64,000 nucleotides of DNA from Phytoseiulus persimilis (GCA_037576195.1 CM075102.1:15496745-15560744); one strand, 5' to 3'; counted from the stretch's first letter, positions 48,179 through 61,199 are shown. The notes: generated by a model from the letters alone, not told the origin. Program-made: numbers and translations.

Positions 48179-51100
48179 GTAGCGTAAAGAGGGAGGATCT
48201 CATTCAATCCTCAGAAGGATTTCAATGATTCAGAAGTTTCAGCGAGATTCGGATTTTACCATGCGGACTCAAATCCGCTCTTCCACAATTTCGCTGGGTT
48301 TGTATCCGAATCCAGATTCGCAAGCGTCTCCGGCGGCCTCATACGGCAAACGAAGTGCCGCAGCTCACCTGGATACATTCCCAGGAGCCCGCATCGAGTA
48401 CCGGATGTGGATTGGAGCACCCGTTTTCTTCTCGTTAACCTGATGATATATTTCTGTTTCGACCTCTTCGTATATTCGGTTCTGAATTGTATCAAGCTCC
48501 ACCGCTATTTTCTGCAAACCGTCTTCGTCTCCCCTCTTTTTCGCTCTCTTCCGCTCGTTGTTCAACCTGTTCTTCCCTTTGATCATCCTAGATATTTCTT
48601 TCGTTGAGACGGGACATGCATCGATAAGCTTGAGTTTTCCCTATTTTCAGAATGGGCTTTAGTCCGGGCTTCTGGGCTGGGGTGTGACTGGGAAAGTGAA
48701 TGGAGCGAAAAGAGTCGGAACGAAAAAGCGGACTGGGGGGCCTTTGAGATGGCGGTCGAAGCACGGAGATTTCGTAGCTGATCGTTATGACAGAGAAGAG
48801 ATACCGAGATTTTGGTGTTCATTCTAGAAGAGAGCGTGTTGGAACAGTATATGGCCAACTGCTGGATACTTGCCTCCTTTGCTCCACGTTTTCGCCTCCG
48901 GAACCCCGCATTTCTGCGCTCCGATTGAAGCTCTGCTGTTTTTCATCCGTTCCGTCTCTCGATGCTCACAAGCGCTAATGCGCTCAGGCCCATGATGAGC
49001 ATGCACTCATGAGCACTCATTATCCGCTCCAGCTCGCAGAAAGACCCCTCAGAAGAGGCTATTGTAACGGCAATGATGAGATGAATTTTCGTGTCAACGC
49101 ACAGGTCGGGGAACACGCTCTCCGCGCCGTATTGGACGATGACGGAGCAATATTTTCCGGTCTGTCCATATCTCTCCGACAATATCTCGCTGTCTGGACT
49201 CCTGAATCGACTCGCTATTCAGCTCCAAGTAGCTCGCGCCGGATATCTTTCCAGAAATGAGCACGATGTCAGTCTTCTTGTGGGAGCCGATTGCGCCCCA
49301 TCCCCCAATGCTACCGGCCCCCATAAGGCGTTTGTAAAATCATCTCACTTATTTTCGGAAATAATGGAAACAACTCGAGGAACCGTCAGGACCGTCGAGA
49401 ATGATTTTTTTTCTCGTCCGAGAACAGTCGAGCGAAGTCGAGTCGATATTCTTTGTTTGTTGGTGTCAGTTGCGGACATTTCCTCAATTCCTTCAATTTC
49501 AAATGTGGTATATCGTGGAGGGCACAACTGATGTTTCGGGCATTACCCCGAACACCGTCGGCCTCCGCTATCAATCTGGCAGGCGGATAACTGTTCGAGG
49601 CGCCCTTTCCTGCTTCTCGGTGATTTCACCAGCTCGTCCCGGGCTTTTTTCCTTCCCGTAGGCATCAGGATCCTCCAGGAAATTCTTGACCACTTCCCTG
49701 CTCCTCAACACAGAAATTTCACCGAACGTCCACTTTCCGTCCCCAAGGCTTGAAATCACGGTTTTTCCACATTCATCCAAAGGTTCGCCTCGACCCATGG
49801 CAGGAACTGAACGAGCTCAGCAGGGAAGGCGTCGTAGACGGAAGTTTCGGCTGTAACGCAGGTTTCCTTCGTCTGAAGGCCGTCAAGCAACGCCGGAGAC
49901 GAACGAAACTCTATGGGTGCGCTATCCCTTCGCCGCACTCAGAACCCATATTTCTCTGAACCATGAACGCTTGCCTGCACGTGGAAGATCGGATGGCCGG
50001 CTCCGAATGCAGAGTCCGGATGGGAATCACCCTCCAAGAGCGCATCAAAATCATCCGAGGGATTTTCGGAATGTTTGGGGAAAGCTGTTTGTGCTGTTAT
50101 CATGTCCGGCAGTGTGAATCGTTGCCAGAAACAGCCGAAACCCCAAGTTCTTTCATGAGCGCATCAGGGGATGTTTGATGATGAGAAGAAAGGGTGTGAA
50201 AAATCAATCATAGCAGGTCAAGGAAGAGACCCATGTATACCACATGTTCCGCTCTCAGAGGAGCGAGAATGACGGGGTGCCAGAAATCAGGACTTGAACC
50301 CCGACTTGGAAACAGGAGCATGAGGCCCTGAGGGGAGATGACCGTTGCTGATCAATCACAGCGTCAAACAGATCAGTTCTCCTCGAAGTTGTTTGAAATC
50401 ATTGCACCGTGGCACTGCGCGCTCAACCACCTCCCAGGTGTCCTCTCTCAAATGTCGTTGGAGATTTCCATCTGGAGCACGTTAACTTTTTAACATCGGG
50501 AAGCGTGCCACAGCTGATTAAGTTCCGGGAGGATCATCTCCTGCCCGCTCGAAGGGTTTTCCGATTCAACATTAGACTCTTCCTAGAAGTCACCACTGGC
50601 TGCCTTGATCTTGTAATCAAACTCAGGAAAGAGCTTCATCCTGCGAACGGTATGTCATGTCTCCTATTAACTCCTCGATCCTTTGGCTTCGTCAATTTAT
50701 GAACAACGTTCTCCGACCGTTATGTTGGGACCCTCTCGAAGTTAATGGTAGTGCCATACGTCGGCACGGGTACATCTAGAAACGCTTTACCCAGTTCACT
50801 CTGCTTTTCGTTTTACCGTGCGTGAGGCGGAGTATGCGATCGTCGCGTCGCGAGCCTTTCAGTGTCCGATAGCCTCGCCCGAAGGAATCGACTCAAGATT
50901 CCGGTGATTTGCAGTCGGGAAATGAATGGGGCCAAGTTCAGCAGCCGAAGCAGTGGTTCCGTAGGCTTACGCTCCATATGGATCTCATCAACGAGAAGTA
51001 TGATTGACGCGAGCCGCTGACGGCAGGGCGAGAGATAGGTGCTTCTCTACAGTGCCGCAAAGCACAATTCTGGGTGGTTTCAGTTTCGTTGCGAAACACT

Positions 51101-51437
51101 AGCCCTGGCCGGTAGAACGTTTCCTTTTGCACAGCGGGCCACACGAACTGCGTCGCATTGAAAAGTCGAAAACGTTCGAGAACCATGCGGAATGAGATGA
51201 TTCGTGCTCATCGAATGATTCGAGAGGGAGACTCAAGACAGCGCTCCGAATCGCGAGTCCGAATGCGGTTCGGATGACGAATATTACTTTCCCCGAAACG
51301 TTTTCATGGGTTTCCAGAGATACTTCTGAAGTTGCGGCTTCCATGAGCTTGGATTTGGGATATCACTCCGTTTCCTCCAAACCAAGCGACGAAGCGGCGA
51401 AACAAATCGCCGCGTCGTGAGCTAAACCGTACTCGAA
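48179..51437. other. No gene recognised
   Basis: Many short frames of 60-100 codons on both strands, none with a recognisable domain. A lysine- and glutamate-rich minus-strand frame at 48365..48586 and minus-strand frames at 49386..49938 look more protein-like than random but could not be joined or identified. Old transposon debris is possible. Confidence 0.3.
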
Positions 51438-51903
51438 ATGAATCCAGAGGCTTCGATTCTTCCGCGAGTTGACGACGACGAGTCAACTGTGTCGGCCGCG
51501 ACATCCGAGCTGGACTTGAGGCTTTCTTCCGACGGTTCGGACGATGAGCACCAGAACGTCAGCCAAAAGAACAATGAGAAGCCCGGAAAACAACCACAGG
51601 CGCAAGAGTCGTGGAAGGAATCGGTTTTAGACGGACGGGAGCCCTTCGTCGAGTCCGTGATCGGGTGTATCAGGCTCCGAGGGGAACTCATGCACTTGGT
51701 TCGCGAGAGGTTCAGAAGAGAGCCGATAGTAGTGCCGGCATCTTACGTCAACAGTTATTTCCCGCAGGTAGGAGACGAGAAGCTCACAAGTGCCGCATGT
51801 GAATACTTCCTCTTGCGACACCGAATACCAGGATTTCTTACAGGCGTCCATCAATTTCTACGAGAGCCTGATCCAGTGGGAACTTGAGAAAAAAAACGTG
51901 TAA
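51438..51903 (+). CDS. Small protein of unknown function, acidic N-terminus
   Basis: Not recognised. Exons 51438..51767 and 51844..51903 (intron 76 nt, CAG|GTAGGA donor, TTACAG acceptor, phase 0) give 129 residues. The first 60 residues are acidic, Ser- and Gln-rich and probably disordered (VDDDESTVSAATSELDLRL). The C-terminal 70 look folded and helical (LRGELMHLVRERFRREPIVV, then SYVNSYFPQ, with FYESLIQWELEKKNV after the junction). The ATG is in fair context. AATAAA at 52007 follows the stop by about 100 nt. It is convergent with the Reeler gene on the other strand. The spliced C-terminus and poly(A) signal favour a real gene. Confidence 0.6.
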
Positions 51904-51987
51904 TCTCAAAGTCCGGGTCTGCCATGGAAGGCTTCGCCATTTACGTTATCAATGGTACCTCGGATGTTCTTCTCAGACATGAATTCC

Positions 51988-52012
51988 TTTATTCCCGCTA
52001 GTATTCAATAAA
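51988..52012. promoter_or_regulatory. Overlapping convergent poly(A) signals
   Basis: TTTATT at 51988-51993 is AATAAA for the minus-strand Reeler gene (42 nt past its stop). AATAAA at 52007-52012 serves the plus-strand small gene (about 104 nt past its stop). Each signal lies on the far side of the other, so the two 3' UTRs overlap. Confidence 0.6.
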
Positions 52013-52034
52013 ATCACGGGAAACAGTTTCGAGC

Positions 52035-52745
52035 TCAATCTTCGCTCTCAGCGTTCTCGCTGGACTCCGCATCCGGCTCGGAGTCGGAAGCATTCATGGC
52101 ATCCTCGATTTTCTTCACAGCCGGTACCCCGTCTATGGTGCTATCAACGCCGACGTAGAAAATTGCGAAGCTCTCGACAAAAGTCGCCTTGAATACAACC
52201 ACTGGATGCTCCTCATGGACATCTTCGGGCTTCCAGAGAAGAGTTATCGACTTCTTTTCACTCCTCGAAGTATGCGTCGCTGCGTGACATTTGTCCATGG
52301 ATTGAACCGCACTCGATGTCGCGGTGAACTTCCCGATTCTCTTGCCGTTCAGCGGATTGAAAGCCTGGATACAAAATTAGGGGTTGGGAAGGTCGCTAGG
52401 TTCGTGGCAGTATGCATGTTGAGGGTTTCGGATATCGTCTCGAAAGCCCCCCAGAGAAGGAAAGCTGTTTGACTTTCAAGTTGCACCACTGACCTCTACG
52501 AGGAAGCCGCGAAAGGATTTCCCGGGATCGGCAGAGGCTCCAAGGGTGACGCTTATGGCTTCAGTTGAGTTGCCGTAAATGACGTGCGTCTGCGTCAAAC
52601 CGAAAGGGCACTCGTGCACCGGCTCGGGTTCTAGTCCGAGATGGTTGGGAGTCATCGAATCACAGGCGGCGGACGGAGCTCCCGTCTCCAGTCCGATCGA
52701 GGAAGCAATAAGCGAAGTCAAACCGATGAAAACGGCGCACAACAT
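52035..52745 (-). CDS. Secreted Reeler-domain protein (putative defence protein)
   Basis: Exons in transcription order 52745..52494 and 52364..52035 (intron 129 nt, GTCAGT donor, phase 0) give 193 residues. The ATG at 52745 starts a clear signal peptide (MLCAVFIGLTSLIASSIGLE). A Reeler domain follows: GAPSAACDSMTPNH, CPFGLTQTHVIYG, FRGFLVEAFNPLNGKRIG across the junction, DKCHAATHTSRSEKKSITLL and HPVVVFKATFVESFAIFYVG. Single-domain Reeler proteins in arthropods are haemolymph proteins of the l(2)34Fc/Hdd11 type induced by bacteria or parasites; a defence role is known for that family and inferred here. The last 30 residues are strongly acidic (ASDSEPDAESSENAESED), which is not part of the domain. 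Open codons upstream of 52745 lack an ATG in frame. Confidence 0.88.
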
Positions 52746-55127
52746 GTCTGGCTGATCTGAAAGGGGCTCGCTGGAAGGAGCTTTCCTATGCCACTTGAGA
52801 CTCGGCGTTGCACAGAGGCGGCAGACTCCCGAGCGAGACAAAAGCCGCTCGACATTCAAATAAATCTTGGCAAACTATTCTGGAAGCATTCTCGAAAGTG
52901 ATGACCCGATGAAACTCGATGCAGGGATCAGAGGGCTGGAAATGTCAGGATTTCAAAGTGACTGGTAAACATTCAAATTATGATTCAAAACAAAACCAAA
53001 CTGACAGCGCTCCCAACGGGTGCGTTTACTCAAGTGAATCTAGTCCGGTAGGTGTTGCTGATATTTATGTTCGAATCCAAATCTCCCGCAGAATCAATTC
53101 CGAGTGCTTCCCGCTTCGACGAGATTTCTTCGTATGGAAGCACAGTCGCATCAAGGGCATTCGGCAAACCAGAGTTCATTCAGGACCGTGGTCTGCGATT
53201 CGCTCCCTCTTGAGCTAATCTTGGTGCTTTTAAACACCCTCAAACCAAAAGGGCAATCTCATCAAATGTTGCTGCGTTCGAATGTTGAGTGCGATCCTTA
53301 CTCATAGCGAGGTCCGTGAGGTGTCGTACGTAGAAGAAGTATTCCGGGCAGGATTCCCGCCTAAGAATCGGTCTGAGTTCTAAAACTTGTAACAGGAGGA
53401 AGGGAGAACACCTTTCGAATATCTGCGACGTCTGGATGATTCAAGGCTTCGGACAAGTGAGTCAGTCATTGAGTCATGGATGAAGAATAGAAACGGCGTT
53501 CTAATTGTTTTCAGTTGACCAGTTGGCTAGCTTGTCGGAGAAACGTGAGTCGCCGGAAGTTACCCAAAGACCGAGGTGGCTTAAGAGTCATACGCATACT
53601 TCATTTCCTGCAGAGCGGACATCCGCCGAGTGCTGTACAGCGAATTCCGGGACGAAGGACTCAGTTCGAACGTTGACGTTATCTCTTGCCTGCATTGAAG
53701 GGGTCAACGGACGGGGTTGGCACTCGAACGACCGCTGATTGGTCGAGACAGAACGACGAATTTTCTGGAGTTTCTCCGTCGAATATGCATTCGAATGAAA
53801 TATTCGCAATGGAAGTCAGATGGAATCATTGATTCAAGACCCTCGTGGGAGCTCGTCATCTCTGTAACGGCGTCAAGTGGTTCGATCAACAGATCGAGTT
53901 CCCTGTAGCTACTGCAATCCTCACAGAAGACCCTCTTCATTTCCCTCATTCCTTTCTGGCGGCTCCACCTCTCCTCTTGAGAGGAGGAGCCGTGATTTCG
54001 GATGAGAGAACCATGGATTGTGAACTGGGTAGCTGCCCTCGAAGATGTTCCTTCAGGCGATTTCGATGATCTTCCCATCAGCGAGGGCTGCATCTACGAC
54101 CGATGAGCATCTTCCTCCAACATTATTGAAGAAGAAAATGCGTGAAGCGCTATCGAACTCCGACCTACATCGCATCTCGTTACGTCTCGGCAAGAGGTAA
54201 AATAAGGCTTCTCTTGTTCTTCCAACTTCGTTCCAATGCTGAAGAGGATGTGACAGTCATTCGGATGATTCCAGAATCACTTCAGTGAAGCTATCAGTGA
54301 GCCACATCCTCCAACGCCTTAGTTGCCACGCTAAGCTAGCAATCGCTGGTTCGATCCCCGGCCGGGACAACAAAATTTCTTCTGTGGTATAGGGAGGATT
54401 TAATTTATATCAGAATAAATCTGAACCATCTTTAGACCCAAGCCCACCGCCCGCAATGGGATTCGCGAGGCGATAGGGAGTGTTTTTGAAGCAATACCGA
54501 AAAGTGATCCCGGGACGCTTCTGAGAGCTGGCTGAAAGGTTCAGCCGGAAAACAGAGCCACATCCTCCGGAACAAGCAGACTTTCATTGTCCCGGAAAGC
54601 TTTCTTGCCCTGCAGTGCGTCGATGAGGTGATGGGTTTCAGTTCGCCACAGCCTCAGACATCCTTGGAGGCGTTTCTCGAAGCAGGTGCGATACTCGGTG
54701 TGGAAGCGTCAAGGTTTTCTCGGAGAAACCGACGTGCCCATGGATTCCGAAAGGGTGTTTGAGACCTTGTCTTCAGAAAATGCTCTCATCATCCCGGGAG
54801 ATAAATTTATTTATATGGCATCATGTGGTCTATTTACAAACGTTCTTGATCCCGAAAAGACCTAAATCACAGTAGTCGTCATCTGTCGTGCATCGATGTG
54901 CTAAGTTCCAAGGATCGCTCATCATTTTTTCTTGCCACAACGAAGCGCGCCGGGAATACTGTGTTGGGCTCTCCTCGTTTTCTACCATCCGAACGCTTCA
55001 GCGGAAGGCCCATAGCGATTGCGGAGTCTGATAGGATCGGAGAGATGAAGTTTGAGCTGCGTTGTATATCACGCTATGTCCCCTCGAGACATGAATCAAA
55101 ACGGATCCGAAAGCTTCATCGATAATC
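52746..55127. other. No protein gene recognised
   Basis: Short frames only, except a tRNA-like sequence near 54.3 kb. The left end is the Reeler promoter side; the right end is the 3' side of the esterase gene. Confidence 0.3.
54308..54367 (+). tRNA. tRNA-like relic with perfect B box
   Basis: GGTTCGATCCC at 54348-54358 matches the tRNA polymerase III B box (GGTTCGANTCC) closely and is followed by CCGGCCGGGA. The T stem pairs poorly and no matching 5' acceptor strand was found at the expected distance. A tRNA pseudogene or the head of a tRNA-derived SINE fits better than a working tRNA. Confidence 0.25.
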
Positions 55128-58100
55128 TCAGCGCACACTCGCCAAGATTCTCGCTATCGCACAGCATGCGATGAGGATGGAACCGGAAACCAGGACACCG
55201 GAAGAAGAGTTGAAGGCCGACGATTGTCTCGATTTAGAGTTCCGCTTGCCATTCTTGTCGAGGACCTTTGCCTGACGATAAACGGGTTTCGCGGTTGTCG
55301 TTGTCGTCGTGGGGGCATCGTAGACGTCAGACACATTCCTGGGAAAGAATCGGAGAATCGAATTGTTTTTAGGACACTCGTTCCATTCATCAGGAGAATA
55401 TATTTCTGAATGAATGTTCAATGTAGCAATATATTATATCTTGTTTCAGAGCTAGTTCCGATGCGAATGCGATCTCCAAATAGCTGGACTCGTTTCAATT
55501 ATCTCGGCAGCAAACAGAAATAACCGCTGAGAGTCCTCTGACTGGAGGACCCGTGATCGGAATCGGATTTTCCGGATCACGATTCCTTTTAACGGCGTTC
55601 CGTTCCGAAAAGCCGACTCGAGTGATGACCGGAAAAATCCGGGCAACGTTTGATTTGATTCAACAAACGCACAGGGATCAGTACGACCAGAACTCGGGGT
55701 TTCAGGGGGAGCACTCCCTACACCGTCCATTTTCATGGCGGATCACTGATGATTCCCAGAGAAACGCAACAACATAATATCTCTGAGACCTATTGCTTCC
55801 TCTGAACTCTGTGAGTTGGAACACTCGGACCGCTTTTTCTTATTTCTCCTTGATGCGTCTACCTCGAAGGCTCCGTTCGTCGTAGTGACGCTACACGCCA
55901 CACACCGATGAGGCGCTCGGGTGTGTCTGCACAGAAAACCTGGAGATGGTTCACCGAGTATCGGAATGGCACGCAAACGAAACGATACTCGCCAGAAACT
56001 ATAAAATAGATTTGCTAGAAGGAAGTTTCAAATCACGTCTATTATTCTGAGCCGTTCCGTCTCCTCTAGCGTTGAGTCTCTCTGTTAGTTTCGGAGTATT
56101 TTTCTCTAACAAGGCGGCGATCGTCCCTCAGTCACGGAGTCAGTGAAACACGGAGAGGCAGGCGTGCCCGGACGCTTTCAAGGTTGCCGTGGGAGTCTTT
56201 CAACGCAGATTCATTGTTTCCGAAGCAATCTGATACTATTGATAGGGATTCCGAGAAGAGTGCGGTTTGCTTCTCGATGACTCGCTTCACAACGAAGAGA
56301 AAAATACATCTACCCGTTTCTGATCCGATCACAATCGACTAAATTCGTCGATGTCTGACTTGCGCCGAACGCAATGTTTCGACTACTGAGCCAAGCAACT
56401 TCTTCCCAAAACGTTGCCTTTCTAATGCAGCTGTACCACGTACAGGAAAAATCGACGTGTTCGATTACTTGGCCCTCTGCCGTCGGAGACGAGCTAAGCG
56501 GGATAGGTCAAGGCATAACTTAGGCATTCACTCACCCTGATAGGAGATACGGAGCCCAAAGGTGGCATTTTTCGGTGACATCAGTGCTCACTGCTCTGAT
56601 TTCCCCAGGAGCCAAGTGGACCACCGTGGGATTCGCTTCCGAATACAGTGGCCAAGCAGCGGTTTTTCCAGGAATCGATGGTTCCCTAGAAATGAGGGGA
56701 GAATGAGAAATCAGGACGAAAAAATTACCGTGAAGAGGCTCAGATGCACAAACGCATCCAGAAGTATAGGCGTCTGAGCTCTTTTCTTTCCGAGACACAG
56801 GCAAGAGCTGACTGATTTAGTAGTCTCTGACATACGCGTATTCCAAGAGCAGCAAAGCAACAACCTCATTTGCTGCGGGCTAAGCTGGAAAAAGACGATG
56901 CTCACCCTTCGACCATGAAGTCTTTAATCGCAGCAAGCAGCTCTTTAGCGAACTGTCGATCCTTATCGGTGTATCCGTCGAGGGTTTGCTGCAAAGCTTC
57001 TGGGTTTGTCGGTTTCCAAGGCCTATCGACTTTCTGCAGAGATAGACAGAAAATGAATTAATATGTCTGGGCAGAGAGAAGGGGTCGTGGTGTCGAATGT
57101 GAAACTAGAGAAATGAAATCCGCCAACTTCGGATCCGGTGTTTTTCATTGAAGCATCTCTCATTCCACTCGCCAGCTTCGAGCTCCAAGCGCGCTTTGAA
57201 CTTGCCTTGTTGAGGGCGATGCCGAGGAAGAACATAACATCGTCGGAGTGAGTCGCAGGACCCTCTCCCATGCTCTCAACGAAAGTTTTCGCTCGCGGCC
57301 CATCAAATGCATAACGGTAAATTCTTGTTTTTTTACCGTTCACCTTCCCAACGGAGTTCGCGTAGAACTTGACAGGGCAGTCGAATGATACATCTGTCAC
57401 GAGACGCGGGGCCTGATTGAGAAAAGAACGGCCTCGATTAGGAATATCGACCGATGATCCACAATTCCAAAACCGAGAAAGCTTAAGCAACGCAGATATT
57501 CTTTGGGCTCCAACTTTCCGAAAGGAGCCATTCGAAACTATCCATCGTTCTGGAAGGAATTGTTTCACAGTTTTTCTGTCAATTTCTCCATCCCGATTTC
57601 TGAAATGTGCAATTATCCATTCAGTCGCAAGAAATTATAGAAAAAGCTATCGCGGCTACCCCTGGAACCAGCCTTGGACTTTGGCTCAGATTACGATATC
57701 GCGCTAAGCTCATGGAAGATCGTCGGAGCGGAACCGGGATTCCTGATCAGCCCGTATTTATCATCGGCTCAGATTGTGAGAGGATGAATGTTCTGGCGGA
57801 GTTCGGAACCGTTCGGTTGCGCGACAATGCTAAATATAGCGTTCCTGCCGAAGCCTGAGAATCTCCGTTCTCGAGCAAACATCATTCCGGGAGGCCTCTC
57901 ACTGCGCACCTGCCTGGATTCAGCCCCCGCTTCGATCCTATGCATGGACGAGACTTTTCAGCTCCTCCATAATGGGAGCTCTCTGAAAGACCCTGCGCTC
58001 TGATACATGCGGTTCCGGAGGGAGGCACATTGAATCGATGTCTCACGTTCCAAACAAGAGCGAATAAGGGGTTTTTGTGGAACATTTAATGAAGTTTCCA

Positions 58101-61094
58101 GAGTCGTTCGAATGGAGCCTAATTCGTGTGCGCCGGCGGAAAGCGCCCTGGACCGGTTCGCACCTTGGAACGTTTGACTTTGACGCTAATTGAAAATGAG
58201 ATCAGATGTTTTGATCGCGAAATCAAGGTCACTGTTGACGTATATTTTTCGAACGTTAAAATATTCTGAGATAGTTGGTCCAATAACCTCGGAGCTGAGC
58301 ATACTAACTAGCAAATCGGAGGTCGTACGATGATTAGATCTTCGTCAGACAAACACTCGGTCAGACCATGAGGACGGTGACCCGATTCTAGTGCAGCACC
58401 GAGGAATCAGTTCTCAGTTGCGAGGGCAAGAATCATCCATTCGACAGAGCTCACTTCGTCCATGAGGAATCATGTCGACTGCGATGTCCGATCCGTGTTT
58501 GCCGGTGAATAGGAAGCAGGCATACGCATAAAGATTGATTCTCAAGGATGCCAGCCTAGCTCTAGTCTTCCAGAGTCGGATCCCTTCTCGGGAGGAAGGA
58601 AGTGCTCAGAACCCTGATCTTGGAAAACGCGAGGCGTTTCCTCGAAGGCTTCATCCAACCACTATCGTGAACTGATTGAGTCAGCAACGGGCAGCAAGCG
58701 GCGAGAATGCGTCCATCCATCAAAATTTCTGTCGGAACTTCTGATCGCGTGCGAAGCGTGCGAGCGAACAGTCGAAAGCAAGCGGCAGTGAAAGTGTTGA
58801 CACAGGATAGGGGCGCAAGAGAATCAACAACTGGTCGGAGCGAGCGATTAGATTGGAATAGATACCGACGGTAATTGCGATCTTCCATACATCCTGACAG
58901 AGGTCACAATGAGGAAAAAAACTGTCTAGACATGAGGTATCGAATTATAATCTCTTCGACGACCCTGTGCCAGAAAAAAATAGCTGCTACCAACCAATCG
59001 ATGTGTCTCGGATGCGAGTTAATTAATAGACGCAGTCAAGCTAACAGAAGACCTCGGTGGAGAAACGATACATTCTAGTAGACAAGATATGCCTAAACGC
59101 TCTCCCGAACTCGGGGAGACAGCGCGACTGACACTGGGTCGTCCACTTTCGAATATCTGATCGTAGCTATTGCGGAGTCATACGTTCTCCATCGATTAGC
59201 TTTCTTTCTCTTCGATTATCTGTTCAATCAACCACTTGTTGAGGCGGAGAATCCAACGATCCGATCGTCAACTTCATGGGCATCCAGCACAGGGTCATAA
59301 TGAGCTCCCATTACTCGCCGAATGGCCTCTTCGAGAAAGTCGCAGAACATCCTGTGAACCGCTTCGGAGGTAGCACGCAAAGATTTCATTGTTTTGGAAC
59401 AATGAGACATACCCTCTACAAAAACGGAGAGAGAACGATGGAGCTGCATACATCTGCGAAATGTTCTGTTGCTGAGGAAAATCAAGGACCTGGGCAGGAC
59501 GCAATAAAAATCGGAGTGAAGTTCCAAGTCGGGGAAAGCTCGATCCAAGAATGCAATGGCCGACCAGACTTATTTGTTGGAGCAGCTTCAATTCTACGCT
59601 TTTCTCGCATCGACTCGGCCATTCCTCATATTTCGATCAAATGGGAGTTATGCGGAGTCGCTCACCACAGCCAAGCCGCCTCGAGGAAAGATCGGATGGC
59701 AGCGCTTCCACATTCATGCGCCCAATGTGATGTAGGAATGGAATCTGACGTCTGATCCGGGATCAGCGGGGTCGAATTGGAGGATTTGACGCAGTTCCAT
59801 CGGGATCAGAGAGCAAGAATATTTTAATCTTCCTCCTCTATGTGAATCGGAAAACATCTGGTCTCTGATCTCGACAAGTCTCCGCCAAATCCCCAACATC
59901 GATCCTGACGATCACGGGTCCGATGTCAGAAAAGATCCCTCCAAACATTCGACACAATCTGAGTTCGGATCCCGATCGATGGCAGGTATCGAATGTGTTG
60001 GAGAGCTCGATTTCGTCATCAGAGTCGTGATCAGCAGGGTCGCGTTTCGAGGGTTTGACGGACTCTCGTCCGAAGGTGGCACCGTTCCTGAATAAGGAGC
60101 CGTCACAAGGAGTAGGGCCATTCTCCGAGATAGCTCAGCAGGATGATCATCCACTTATCAAAGTGTCTCCGATAATCGCCACCCGTTTGATTCGAGGATC
60201 CTCATACATGTGACCGTCTGGTGCTGGCGAGCAAGGAATGCCGACGCCGCGGTCAAGAATATCTGTGCGTCGATTCAGATGACGATCTCCACGTATAGCA
60301 ATATAGATCTCTGGAACGGTATCGAGGTTTCGCAAATCTGGGTCTGGTGCCTCGCTAAGCTTGCTCGCCCCTGCACTCACACGGTCATGGACAGATGAGG
60401 GAAATCTCATGATACCAGGGCCACGGCCCCCACCAGGTGTTCGCCCCGGAGCTCTGAGAGTTCACGGAGTCGCTTGGACTCTTCCTCAGAATCCCGTCAT
60501 GAGGGACATCACATTTCCCCAAGAGGGGGTTCGCGGGAGTTTTCGGGGGCTTGAGACTTCAGCCTCAATGGAGGAAACTTCATCAGCCGGATACTGCGGA
60601 CGCGTGAGGAGCCGATTGCCGCCGAGCTCACATTAGATCGAGGATCAATGAACTCCGTTTGAAGATGGGCAGTACTTACTTTCCCGATCACGGCATCGAA
60701 GCCCGCGTTGTTCTCAGCTTCTGTGATGTATTCGTTGTAAATCCTGTAGGCGTCCCTACTGCTGACCCCATACATGTGGCGAAGAGCGAGGCGCAGTGCG
60801 ATGTCCGGTCCTGAACTCCTGGCGAGATCCTCGATACCTCGTGGAGTAACGGGAGATTCAATTTGGTTCAATGCTTATCGTTTCAACGGCAGCCCAAGCT
60901 TTTTCAACAAGGAGATCTGTTCACACTTCTGTTCGAGTTTCCGACAAAGGTTCTGGGATTGATAACGATGCCAGTTGAGGCCGATCGAGCCACCCGACAA
61001 TAAGAAGTCATCCTTGGTACTCACTTGTGTCGAGTCCCATGACTTGTCTCACCAAAAGCTCCCCATCGGTGGCTGTTGAGCCGACCATGATGTC
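55128..61094 (-). CDS. Type-B carboxylesterase/cholinesterase-like protein, C-terminal exons
   Basis: Alpha/beta-hydrolase of the COesterase family, C-terminal half. Exons in transcription order 61094..61025 (DIMVGSTATDGELL), 60837..60680 (DAYRIYNEYITEAENN), 57412..57206, 57033..56906, 56685..56536, and a last exon ending at the stop 55130..55128. The catalytic His lies in GPATHSDDVMFFLG; KPTNPE, YTDKDRQFAKELL and AAWPLYSEANP are family blocks. The acid position is Asp (TDG) where most have Glu (DEG). The tail is Thr-rich with a hydrophobic end (VLVSGSILIACCAIARIL), like a GPI-anchor signal of arthropod acetylcholinesterases. The 57205..57034 intron keeps frame only with donor GCAAGT. The join to the last exon is out of phase, so one short exon is missing. 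Upstream exons are discussed at 61200..63100. Confidence 0.7.
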
Positions 61095-61199
61095 CTGGAA
61101 CAACGAATTCCATTAAATATCTACTCAGAGATTTCATCAATCCTACACTTCACGGAAAGACGAACACTTTCCAGCGATTGCTGCTATCACTGGTGGAAT

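Noticed and set aside
48365-48586. Lys/Glu-rich minus-strand frame of 73 codons
   Set aside because: Looks protein-like but no family, start exon or continuation could be found.
60147-60410. Minus-strand frame with SPAPDGHMYED, resembling an esterase PVxDG block
   Set aside because: It lies downstream of the YNEY exon in transcription order, where this block should not be, and falls in an intron of the model.
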